Below are positions 31,331-42,202 of a stretch of DNA of 64,000 bases, piece by piece. The notes under the pieces are model-generated. The model saw only the letters and a program-made list of their open reading frames with translations. It made no database searches and was not told the DNA's origin. This stretch comes from Hydractinia symbiolongicarpus (Eukaryota > Cnidaria > Hydrozoa > Anthoathecata > Hydractiniidae). The DNA lies in assembly GCF_029227915.1 (NCBI RefSeq), contig NC_079877.1, positions 22,097,851-22,161,850 on the forward strand. The letters are read 5' to 3'. Within the stretch, counting starts at the first letter, position 1. Every line of letters begins with the position of its first letter. Both the position numbers and the translations under genes were made by a program.

Positions 31331-33600
31331 GTGGCATTGTGGAACTTCTGTTGGTGATAACTATCGTGTACATGTAAAGTTACATTCGAGCGGTACTGTA
31401 GACATGAGATCATTACATGAGATAGCTAGAATGATTTTAGAAAGAAAAAATGTCACAACTTATGCAATATGATGGGAGAGAAGAGTGACTAGCTAATAGC
31501 TAGCTTGTTTAGACTATACTAATTTGAAATTGTCCCCGACTGGCCCTGACTGATAAAACAAGGAATGATTCACATAAATAACTATAATGGCTATATAACT
31601 AGTTAATACATACCACTCAACTCAACTGTCAACATCCATTCAATTCAAGTTTGTTTTCCGTAACAACTGTTATCAAAACTCAACTAAAAGTCATGTAAAG
31701 GAAACATGAAATCTTCACGGGTTCCGGCGTAGCTAGCTGTTACCATTATGAATTTAAAAACGAATATTATCATTTCAGAACACCATGCTTGTTTTTGTCC
31801 AGACTGAACCAATTTTTTGATGCTAGTTTTATTGCAGTCTCAACAGACTTTTTTTCAATTCAGCAACATATTCGAATTTTGAGAGCGACGAGTGTATCTT
31901 TGTGATATAAAGTATTGTTTATAATTAAATAAAGTACAAGCTTTTAAAGGGTAACTTTAAGTTAAGATCAAAAATATTTTCAAAACAATTATAAACTAAT
32001 ACATGTTATTTAAAACGTATATTATCAACATTTATAAAAGCCGTTTTTTTCAAGAAATCTATCGTGGTCGCGTAAAATTGAAGAGGCTTGGAGCGAATAA
32101 AACATATAACATCATAACTTTCAGAAAAAACGTGAACCGTGGAGGTGTAGGTTGAAAATTTTTACTACCTCGTAATGACTCACAACACTAATAGTCTTGA
32201 CTCCACGAGCCTAATGATTTTCTTTCACACCAAAGCTTAGCGAGGTTGCAGCCATATGAATTCGAATATTTGATGTCGTCGAACTCATAATACAACCGAG
32301 TAAGAAGTTCCTGAGAATTTGGGCCTGTCCTAAAATCGACAAATTGGTAAAACCACTTGGTGTGATTGCAATGAATGCCAAGCCATGTAAACTGAGCAAG
32401 AGAGTTGGTGCTGTCGAGAATTTAATGAAATTCCAGATGAATTATTGGAAGGTTTTCGTTATCTTCTTAAACTTTTTCCACGCAGATATGTTATTCTTGT
32501 TACCAAACACTTTTGTTCTTCTTCTCTGTGCTGTTTCGAAGTTTTAATGACAAACAGTATTAGAATTCTTACATAGTCAACTGCGATGGTATTTTATTGA
32601 AATGAACTCACAAAATCATATTCAGCAACATGTCTTAGGGGTAAATTTGTTAGACGGGTGTCAATCTTTATAAAAAAGTTCAATTATTTTTCGGAGAATA
32701 GATGCGTGACGGAATCTGCAGCATTTAAAATGGTTTGTTTGACGAGTGCGTAGTCTTGGAAACGGCATTGGCTGCTATAAATGACCTAAGGGGCGACAAT
32801 ATAGAGTTAAGAAATGAGTATGCGATAGACACGTCTTTTTATCAGTATGTTTTTTATAATTATATTGTTTCTAAGTTTAGAAGCGTAGGATACATACAAT
32901 TTATCTGGTGGATACACAGCAGACTTGGAAAAGGTGTACGAAGAGTTATTCCGTCCTGTGTCGTTTGAGCAATAAAAGCGAATATCCGTCTGGGGAAAAC
33001 GTATATTTGGAATTTATAATATTTCCATACATAGCATTTTTTATTACAGTTCGTTTAGCTGAAAAATGTCAATTGTCGTCGTATTATTTTTGTAATATTT
33101 TCTAAGCAAAAAAAACATTGAAGTATGTGTCAAATAAAAAGCGTTTTTTGAACAGATGAGCTCCAAATAGTGAGACTTAATTTTGGTTCAAAATCCCCCA
33201 AATAATTCCTAAAAAAATTATTCCTCAAACATTTTGTATTCCTAAGGTAGCACACAATACTTTGCTGTTGGTAAAGTTGTTTACCAATACTCTTAAACTA
33301 TTAAGGCAATGATACATGATTCAATTATTCAACAAATCTAAGTGTTGTTAGATCCAAGTGGACTTTTCAATTTTAATTTTTAAACTTGTTTAACGCTTTC
33401 GATTAAATTTTTGTGTGTGCAACAAAACGTGAGCTTGTTAAGTGCAAAATAAAAAAGTTATATGGTGTTTTAAAATGTGAGCTTGTTAAGTGCAAAATGC
33501 CAAACGCCAAATTAATGGCTAATTTCTGGTTTTCCCTTTTTCATAAATGCGCGAATTTAAATACGGCGATCTGTTGCTACTGACTTAACTTTAACGTTTT
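31331..33600. other. Spacer with weak coding-like segments
   Basis: No recognisable gene. At 31331-31472 (+) an open tail follows the LINE fragment, with GTVDMRSLHEIARMILERKN. At 32745-32970 (+) there are two short exon-like pieces, VLETALAAINDLRGDNIELR before a GTATGC donor and DLEKVYEELFRPVSFEQ before a stop. I cannot connect them in one frame or name them; they may be remnants or exons of an unrecognised gene. Confidence 0.25.
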
Positions 33601-35587
33601 TCAACAGTTTCGACTGGAACAACATCAATGACAGAACTCATAAAAGTATATGTCCCACATTTTGCGCTATAGCCTAGCGAGGCACAGCGCCAACTCTGAT
33701 TAAAATATTCTCATTGTTTGATGCACATTGATTCAAGATATTGCCTCTGTATGTTTTGTTGACGCGATTTAAAACTGGAAATACTATTTCTTTCTGATTC
33801 CCATAAAATGTTTATCATTTTCAGCATTTCAAATATACGTGTATACGTGTTACCGGAGAAAAGAATTGCTGATGCTAAAAGTAGGTTGCTCGCTCCTATG
33901 CAGTTTACTAAGGACTGTGACCTCCAAACGTGTCGATTATGCTTAAGACACGAAGTTACAATAAGAAGTGACCAGCAACAAACAAAACAGTGTTTGAATA
34001 ACTGTAGCAAACAAGTCAAAAACAACTATAAATATGAACCTGCGCAAGGCGTTGGAGAGATATGTTCCATGTTTACTTTCTCCTCTTCAATGTCGCTGTC
34101 ACTTTCTTCTTCCGTGGTCTGCTCTTCACTTTCCTCCAAAACAAAACTTGAATATTTACCACTTGCAGCGTTTTTTTTTTGGCGAATTGGTGATTTGGAT
34201 CTGCATTGTCTTAGCAGGGATGTGCGCATTTTTATGAATGGGAAATGACTGTTCTGTATTGGTGCTTGTATGTATTTTATTTTAACCTGGAGTATGGGCC
34301 TAGTTGTGGTTTGAGGATCAAATTTTTCAGTTGCTGAATAACTATCTATCGCATTGTGTTGGGATCTCACTGATTTGTAACACATATGGTTACCAACGGC
34401 TTCGTCTACACATTCAACCTTCGTCCCCACACACTTATTATTTTGATGTTCCTCAGCTCTGTTCACAGCAGTTAGAACCCATCCAACTCCATACAAAACA
34501 TAAAATTTATTGGGACAGCATCGTCTGTTAAAAATCTTCTTCGTTTCTGTCCTATCAATTTAGCCTACCAAAAGAACATAGGTAATAAAACATTGGGACT
34601 ATACCCCGTCTTAATGAAATTTTCTTCGAAATAATCCTTTTCAGAATAATTGGAGCAGATATAAAAACTTTGGTCCTTTGGAAGAATGCCATCACGTAGT
34701 ATACGTTGGAGTCACTTTTTCTGTTGTATTTTTTTCGTCTTAGATGAAATTTTATGGAAACTCAATTCTGAATTATCGTTTGAATATTTGTACACCCTAC
34801 AGCAGCATAGTTTACCATTTTAATCATTAGGAGTAATACTATTTATCGCTATCGTCATATATTTTACCACCCGGGGATTTAGATAAAAAGTTTACCGTCT
34901 TGTTTTGGAGAGTGTTTTTCAAATATTACAGAGAACTTTTTATGGATAACTGACACAGAAGAATATTAAATATTGATTTTTTTTCTTGTATAGTTAACTT
35001 TGTAGTATCTAAAGAACTGGTTTATACAGTTTTCATTTAATTCGTATTTTCTGATCACGACGAATAAATCTTTAAAATTCCACCAGGTCTCGTGCCTCGT
35101 GCCTCCAGTATCGGGACCAGAGGGTACTGGGTTTTGGGTATGGGGGTATTGATGTCCAGGGTGGGTATCGGGAATCACTTTGGGTATGGGGTCTTATTTT
35201 TCTTACATGCCGCATTATGATTATGTTCGTGTATTCTCCCACACGGCACAACAAAGTAAAATCGAAACAGAAACCGATCTGATGAGAATTGTTTTACAAA
35301 CAAAAACGAAGGTTAGCCAGTGTAAATTATTGTGGTCATTAGCTAGATAAGTTATTTTTTTCTTAGTGATCTAGAATTTTATAGGAATATCATCGGTATG
35401 TCACTTATCATAGAAAACGTCCTTGTGAATTGATACTTGACCCATCTGTTTTGGGCAAAAAAATATATATTAGTCAAATTTCAAAAACAGTGAAAAAACA
35501 TGAGCCCAGTCTTGTAGCTAATAAAATTAGTTCTTTTCTACCTATTTATACATATAGTATCCTATATTACTCTTGACAGCGATTCAA
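33601..35587. other. Spacer with overlapping unassigned ORFs
   Basis: A plus-strand ORF (33808-34248, after a TTTTCAG acceptor) and a minus-strand ORF (34026-34496) overlap. The minus one ends in an acidic Ser/Glu stretch (EESDSDIEEEKVNMEH) after a basic segment. At most one can be real. Neither shows a domain I know. A G-rich stretch (35098-35195) with GGGTATGGGGG runs is low-complexity. Confidence 0.25.
34026..34496 (-). CDS. Hypothetical protein, 156 codons, uncertain
   Basis: Minus-strand ORF without a recognised domain. The N-terminal half is mixed polar. The C-terminal half is basic (MRTSLLRQCRSKSPIRQKKN), then acidic (EESEEQTTEEESDSDIEEE). This basic/acidic pattern is more protein-like than the shadow ORFs on the other strand, but it has no start context or family support. 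It could be an exon of a larger gene. Confidence 0.22.
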   Translation of the reverse strand: MYGVGWVLTAVNRAEEHQNNKCVGTKVECVDEAVGNHMCYKSVRSQHNAIDSYSATEKFDPQTTTRPILQVKIKYIQAPIQNSHFPFIKMRTSLLRQCRSKSPIRQKKNAASGKYSSFVLEESEEQTTEEESDSDIEEEKVNMEHISPTPCAGSYL

Positions 35588-35870
35588 CATGGGCGAGTGA
35601 ATGTTACCATAGCCCCGGGTTAATCCAAGCCATGTGAGGGAAATTGGGAAGATGGCACACTGTGTGGGCCGTTGGATGTTGCCGGGAGTTGTCTAGTAGA
35701 GCGCGGGCTCTAATTGGGTCTGCGTAGCTCAAAATGAGCATTAAATACTCTAGGACTCTCCATCTACGCCATGGCCCCTCCTGGAAATAATAGACAGGGT
35801 AGCTATATCCCTCGATATTTGTGAGGCTAGCCATGTAAAATATGCACATCCATCTATCTATCTATCTAGT
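35588..35870 (-). repeat. SINE-like repeat with (ATCT)n tail
   Basis: A compact G+C-richer island runs from about CGAGTGAATGTTACCATAGC to a (ATCT)4 tail at about 35851-35869. Body words include CCGGGTTAATCC, GCCGTTGGATGTTGCCGGGA and TCTCCATCTACGCCATGG. A sharp composition change, a simple-repeat tail and lack of true coding sequence fit a SINE or a short non-autonomous retroelement. No clear A/B boxes were identified, so the class is inferred. Confidence 0.6.
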
Positions 35871-37534
35871 CGTTCAGCACTTTGGCTGGGGAAAATGGAA
35901 ACAATATTTTTATACAATCTTTTATTATATTGTTAAATATCCAACATTGACTTACGTCAAAGTTGACTTCTTATCCTCTCCTTGCAAAATCAAAGACCCC
36001 AAAACAACTGATTTTTATGTTATTTAAAAACACATGGTTGGTGTCCATTTGCAAATATATGTCATATAAGTTCGCAAACATATCAGTAAAATTTACCTAA
36101 AATGGCATACGCTTATACTACCGTACTGGTTTTTTACTAGCAAAACAATTGTTAACTTTATGCCGCGTAACAGGACTCTTAATTAAATTACACATCTCAT
36201 ATGCCCTTTTCTCATAGTCAGGGCGCTGAGTTCTGAAAGTTAAAGAAGTTCGTGCAAATGGGAACTTACAAAAACTTTACCAGATGATAGATAAATACTT
36301 ACTATATATAAACGATTTTACCTACTGGCGTTCTTTATTCTACTTGCATACATTCCAAAACCAGAAAAAATTAAACATGTTTAAACATGTTTAAACAATG
36401 TTTTTCTTTGGCTTTTCACCACCATATTTTTATGAAATCGAATGTTGCAAGACATTTTTTATTCCAAATTGAATAATTTCACAGGGGTAAATATAAAAAT
36501 AATTCATAAACATTACATTTTATTACCCATTGTCGCAATTTCCAATATTTTATTCTTTTAAATATATAATGCTTTTGTAATAACAGATATGAATAAACAG
36601 ATCTGAATAAAGAAAACAACCCTGTATTCTTATTCGTAAACAAAATGTTGTGACACTCCAAAGAGATAAAAAAAAAGCTATCTCAATTAAAGAAGTATAT
36701 GCATGCGCCATGACGAAAACAAAAGAAAATCACTCATTTTTTATTAAACGACTGGTCCAATGAAAGTTGATTTGTACTTCAATTCTTTCTCAAAATTTTT
36801 TAAAATATATTATCATATGTCATCAATATATGTTGTAAAGAAGAATCTTTGGAAATCCACAAAGAAGAGGCAGACACCAAGGTATTTTTGTTGTTGCAAC
36901 CACCCAAGCGTGATCTGTGTTGATAATGCATGCATTGTAACTGGGGACAGTGACATTGTCATATGTGTTGTTAATTTTGAAAATAAAATTGAAATCAACA
37001 ATTATCTAAAGATCAGTTTGGGTGGACGGAAACGAATCTTGTGTAATCAACATTCGAGACGGTGTTGGTCAAGCTCTTCCAGCTCTTCCGATCTGTTTTT
37101 TGTTGGGTTTCATGTGGCTATGTTAGCTTTTTTATGCTGTGAAGTCATTTCTAAAAATAGGACAGGCAAGAAAATTGAAGAAGGCCAGTAAAGGTTTTTT
37201 GAATGCTTTTATATATGCGATTGTGCTGTGTGAATATCAGAGGTTCTCCCGAATTTCCAAATAAATTAACTTAGCACCCTGACTATTATTACAACAGACC
37301 TCTGAAGACTTAACATTCGCCAGGTTCTGTGTAAATTCCAATATTGTTTTTTGAATGTCTCTCATAATTGATTAAATATGATTAGTATAAATGTAGATCA
37401 GCAATAAGGGACAGTTAAATTATTTAAAACCAGAAAACAACACTAAACAATGAAAATATAATGCCTAAGGATCAAAATCTGATCTGGAAAACTTTACAAC
37501 CACTGCACAATGTATGGTGATTGCCATACCCACG
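35871..37534. other. Spacer without convincing gene
   Basis: A 143-codon plus-strand ORF (36760-37191) has no domain signature and ends in a Ser run encoded by a repeated AGCTCTTCC word, so I do not call it. The rest is A/T-rich. Confidence 0.35.
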
Positions 37535-37579
37535 TGTAAAGCAGGAATAAACACATGTTGATTGTATTAATAATATATA

Positions 37580-38281
37580 CAGTCTTTTTCAGGAATATTT
37601 GAGTAGGTGTGCGATAATTCGCATGTGCAAATTAAGTAACATGTGTAATGTAAAACGCACATGCAAAGGATGTTACACATTCGATACGGGCTCCGAGGTT
37701 AATCTTTGTTGCGCATTCATTTTGAGATAGAAAAGGGGGGGACGTTTTGAATTGTGAACCCCAAACACAATGATGGTTTTTAATTGTTTTGTCAAATGAA
37801 GCAGACCTGCTTATCCATGCTCCGTCGGCGTTCACCTCCGCATTAGTTAAGAACCGCATGGCTGAATTTTTTGTGTAAGACCTGGTTACCAACAACGAAG
37901 GGGCTAGGCAAAAGAATGTCTATGTAGTTCTTTTAACTAAATCAGGAGTCAGTAAATTAGCTAGGATGGTCAGGTTGGCTATGAATAGCTCGTGGATTAA
38001 AAGGACCAGAACTGTTCAATAATTCTGAGATTTAAAAGTGTCTCACCAAGACGGAAATCTATCGGACGTTTTGTCTGAGAAAAGTTCGAAACGAGTTACG
38101 GAAATTTCCGACTGAACTGGAAATGTGGTGGACATTTTGTCTTACGAGTCTCCAAAAATTATTTCAAGGGCTGCCATTGCACGCTACAAAATGGATTTTA
38201 TAGGTTGATTTTTAAAACTCAATATTTATTTTTCAGGCGTGCGATTAATCACACGCCTGAAACGAACTACTGAAAAACCTG
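37580..38281. mobile_element. 0.7-kb DNA-transposon-like insertion inside the copia 3' LTR
   Basis: Comparison with the intact 5' LTR shows that 37580-38281 interrupts the 3' LTR. The flanks share ATAATATAT (37570-37578 and 38282-38290), a possible 8-9-bp target duplication as in hAT elements. The ends are imperfect inverted repeats: CAGTCTTTTTCAGGA at the left and CAGGTTTTTCAGTAG at the right on the opposite strand, with GTGTGCGATAATTCGCA against GTGTGATTAATCGCA further in. The interior (about 37780-38005) matches, in inverted orientation, the last 300 nt of the window. It has no transposase ORF. Confidence 0.72.
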
Positions 38282-38493
38282 ATAATATATTAAACACCCA
38301 CCAGTTATTGTTATTACAGTATCTAAAATATAACACAACAAACATAAATGTACACACTCCTCCATTTTTCTTCTTCTGTGTGAGTGTCCATATGGAAATG
38401 TTCGTAAATAACATAACTTCGATAAAGTAAAAGATAATGCAACTTCGACTGAGCGATATCTAGTCAACAGTGTAAAATAAACTATGGTCACAT

Positions 38494-41400
38494 CTAGTCA
38501 GTATCCAGCTTGGCACAGGTTATAGCTTCTCGTAGCTTCTGGCAGCTTGATCCTTGTTTGGTTAATCCATCAGCTAATTGTCCTTCAGTGCTGATTGTTG
38601 TTATCTTTTTACGGGACAACATTTCTTTGATAGCTGCAACTTCATTTTGTAATCTATTCTCATTAATAACCTTTGTTGAACGGATTAGTCCGTGTAAATT
38701 CTTGTTGTCGATATTAGCTTCCACAGGTATTTCCATCACGCCAAGTTGTAATAATTCACACAATATTTCTCTCAAATAGCAGAGAGAGAAATGGGCTGCA
38801 TGACTGATACGAATTCTGTTTGACACATTGTCGTACCATTTTCTGTGTTGTATGTTTAATCCATTGATTTGAGGCAGTGTTTTCAGTTTTACCAATCTCA
38901 AAACTCTCCCACAGTTTTAAGATAACACAGTTTTCAAAAGAAGCACATCTGGCGTGAATAAAATCATCCACGTGTATAACAACGATTTCTTGCAAATCAA
39001 ATTTTGATTGAACACCACCCAGGTCTTCAATTTCTTGCTTCAAACTAAAGAACCAGTGGCATGCAGCATGTTTTTTATTTTCCAGAGGCAATTTGAGTTG
39101 CTAGCTTCAACAGGTGGTACTAAGTAAACATCTCGTCCGATTTCTGAACCTTGAAGGAAAGCAACCATAACATCAGTTGTTTTACAATGCTACCCTTTAA
39201 TATCAGCAACAGCCAGCAATATGTGTAGGGTGCTTTTGAGAACTGTATGTGAGTCCACTTGTGATGATTGATCCTCCTCGAATTCAAGGGCAAGGAGTCT
39301 GGCTTTAATGAAACACTTGTTTTCAACTGTTTTCTCAGTGATCACCTGAGTTGTTTATATTGCTTTTTGCCCATTGTCAGGCGCTTCCTTAAACACAGAA
39401 AAATTTTTCCAGGTCTGCAGCAATGACATTTTCTTTGTCATGTTGTTCAAAAGGCACAAAAGCAACATTTACCTCTTCCATTTGTTCTTTGTCGTAATTC
39501 AATTTTTCCCACTGGCTCACTTGTTCAAAGTCAAGACAAATGGGCTCCTCTTTATTGACATTTTGTATGTTCATCCATGATGAATATTTGCCAGTGGCCT
39601 TTCCTGCACGTCCTAGTACTTTAACTTCAATCCAATGATCAGAATCTGTGAGTTTGTATCTAACCTGCTCGTTCTGTTTTGGTATCTACACTTGCTTTTT
39701 GATAGATTGTTGTGAAGTCACATCAACATTGTGTTCTTGATTGCCATTAGGATCATCGATTTGATTCTCTTCTGTAGAAGGTGTGTGAATCTCATCTTCT
39801 TCACAGTCATCTGGCTTTTCTTTTCTGAAATCTGAAGCTGTCTGATTTTCAGAAATAGCAGCCTTTTCAGCATTTGCTAATTCTTGACCACATTTCACCA
39901 ATCGATTTGTTGACACACATACATACACTTTACTATGGTGGATGAAAACAATTTTTCTATCTTTCTATCTTGACTGATAACAACACCTGGACCTCTCCAT
40001 TTGATAGAGTCATCTTGCTTGTAGTACACCTTGCAACCAGTGTCAAAGTGTTAAGAATTAATGATGACTCAGCTTCGATGTAGGCTTGCCTTGCTGAGTG
40101 CAAGGCACTGAGAGGATTGGCAAAGGTATGGCTGAGCATTCCATTGCTGGAGGTGAATCTGTCATTATATTTGGCAAGTTTGGGTTTTGGCCAAACACAA
40201 TTGATATGAGGAAAACCCATTCCACATCTGGAGACAGTTCTTCGTATTAATGGCCCACGGTAAGGCTTTTTCCACGGTCAAATTAGAATTATCTTCCAGT
40301 ATTTTCTTCAAGCATCTATCTACAACAGCATGATTTCTTTCGCATAAACCATTTTGCCAAGGACTGTCACATTTCCACACATGTCTTTGTATTGGTCATT
40401 TCCGAATTCCCCACCGTTGTCTACTAGAAACTTTTAGGTGCATTAAAACCTGAACCTATCCACATCTGCATGACTTTATCAATGATTGTCGATGGTCTCT
40501 TGTCTTTGATTACTGTGGCAGTGGTAAATCGGCTATACATATCAATCAGGTACAAAATGTGAATGTTCTGGTTCCATTTCTTGAGATCCATAGCCACTGC
40601 ATCGTTAAAACAGTTTGTTAATGGCAGACAAACTATGGGTCTTGATGGTGTCTTGTGAAATTTTAGACAGATATCAGAAGATGAATAAACAGTAGTTGCA
40701 ATAGTTTCGAAGTCTTCATCCCACACTTTTGCATCAATCATCAAGGCTTTTAGCTTCTCTTTAGATGGGTGAGCAAACTGCTTGTGCATCTTTGAAAAGA
40801 TCTTTTCTTTTTCCTTGAATGAAACATCAGGGCTGAGGCTAACTACTCCCAAGACTTCTTCTTGAATTAATGAAACACAATAGTGGCCGGGTGATGTACA
40901 ATGAAGATCAACAACGTTTCCCCAAATTTCAGCACAATCGTTCTCAAGGTCAAGCTTAATCTTTGCTTTCTTCATTGTTGACTTGCTTAACAGCAAAGAA
41001 ATGTCACCGTTAACTATGTCAGTTCTCACCATTATACTTCTACCAGCTAATTTGCAAGGGATCACCACACATCCTTGAGAGATTTTTGTTTCGCCTCCAC
41101 CAAATTTAAACACTCTTGTACTATCATGATATTTCACCATATTCACTTGATCTGGGTGCAAGGTTTCAAGATAACATTTCAACCACAATTACCCAGTAAC
41201 TGTTGATGGCATCCAGAATCAAGCACAGCTGCATTTCGAGCTTCACTTGTAAATAAACACATCTCATTATCACTAGAAGCAGTAAGCAGAGTGATTTTTT
41301 CTTTTTCTGACATGAACATTTATGAGGGCAATCCCTCATAAAATGTAATATTGATCCACAAATCTTGCATTTCATAGGTTTCCCGTTAAAATGTATAGGA

Positions 41401-42074
41401 TTACCTTTCTGTCCATACTGTCTGGGCTTTTTATCTTCTTGCTTGCTTTTCACGCTATCGTAATTTCGTTTAAATGACCTTGGCTGCAATCTTGGTTTCT
41501 GCTCTCTCACTTTCTGATGATGGTTGCAATTTTATAGCGTACCTATTGTCAACAGAAGGAATTGCTTGTCCTCCATAAAATTTTTGAAAAGTGGTCTTCA
41601 TCTGCTCAAAAAGTTCTTCCTTTTTCGTGTAATTAACAGCTGTCAAAACCAACTGGCTGTTTTTATGTGTTAATTTTGTGGCATCCAGCAATTTAAATGA
41701 CAAAACAGAAGAAGGTTTCCTTTTGCATTATGCTGTTATATCTTCTCTCAAATTCAAGTATAAAGTCCTCTATTTTTCTGACTAACATCACAAACATATC
41801 TATCAAATGTTGTGTTTTGTCATAAACTTCACTCAGATTGTTCTTTTTAAATAACTTGTCCAAATACGTAATCAATTTCTCCACGCCATCATTGCCATTA
41901 ATAGTTTCTAATTTCAGTTCATTAAATACTTTATCACGTACTCCACTTGGCTATAGCTACCCCTTGTTTCGTTATATCAAGATATGTTACTATACACCAT
42001 GCAGGAATCTCTTCCACATATCGATCATACGGCTTGTCTTTACTAAACACTGGCGGGTTTTTGTATCCACTCAT
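38494..42074 (-). pseudogene. copia gag-pol polyprotein remnant
   Basis: On the minus strand, in order: a gag start (MSGYKNPPVFSKDKPYDRY, ATG at 42072-42074); gag helices (41693-41884); a CCHC zinc knuckle CKICGSILHFMRDC (about 41360); a protease DSG motif (about 41200, another frame); the gag-pre-integrase helix HKQFAHPSKEKL and integrase core (41188-40424), with AMDLKKWNQ and, beyond a break, DNGGEFGN; a degraded RT start with VAFLQGSE (about 39130-39330); the RT active-site box VIHVDDFIHAR (about 38950); and the copia RNase H end (TEGQLADGLTKQ, 38494-38901). Many frameshifts and stops, plus loss of much of the RT between 39.1 and 39.0 kb, make it non-functional. Confidence 0.88.
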
Positions 42075-42202
42075 TTCTAACCCTCTTCTGTCATGTAAAA
42101 CAGGAATAAACACACGTTGATTGTGTTAGTAATATATTAAACACTCACCAGTTATTGTTAGTACAGTATCTAAAATATAACATAACAATACATAAATGTA
42201 CA

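Larger units (their letters stand above)
37535..42202 (-). mobile_element. Ty1/copia LTR retrotransposon, decayed
   Basis: The 5' LTR (42094-42202, 109 bp; TGTACATTTATG... to ...GTTTTACA on the minus strand) and the 3' LTR (37535-37579 plus 38282-38354) match closely. The 3' copy is split by a 0.7-kb insertion. A polypurine tract (AGAAGAAGAAAAATGGAGGAG on the coding strand, 38360-38380) precedes the 3' LTR, as required for plus-strand priming. Coding order gag-PR-IN-RT-RH identifies copia type. The LTRs are much shorter than usual, and the gag ATG lies only 19 nt from the LTR. I see no 5-bp target duplication. Confidence 0.85.

Noticed and set aside
35604-35849. 81-codon minus-strand ORF
   Set aside because: It lies wholly within the SINE-like repeat, so the open frame is more likely a property of the repeat than a gene.
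36760-37191. 143-codon plus-strand ORF
   Set aside because: No domain; its C-terminal Ser run comes from a repeated AGCTCTTCC word next to an adapter-like sequence.
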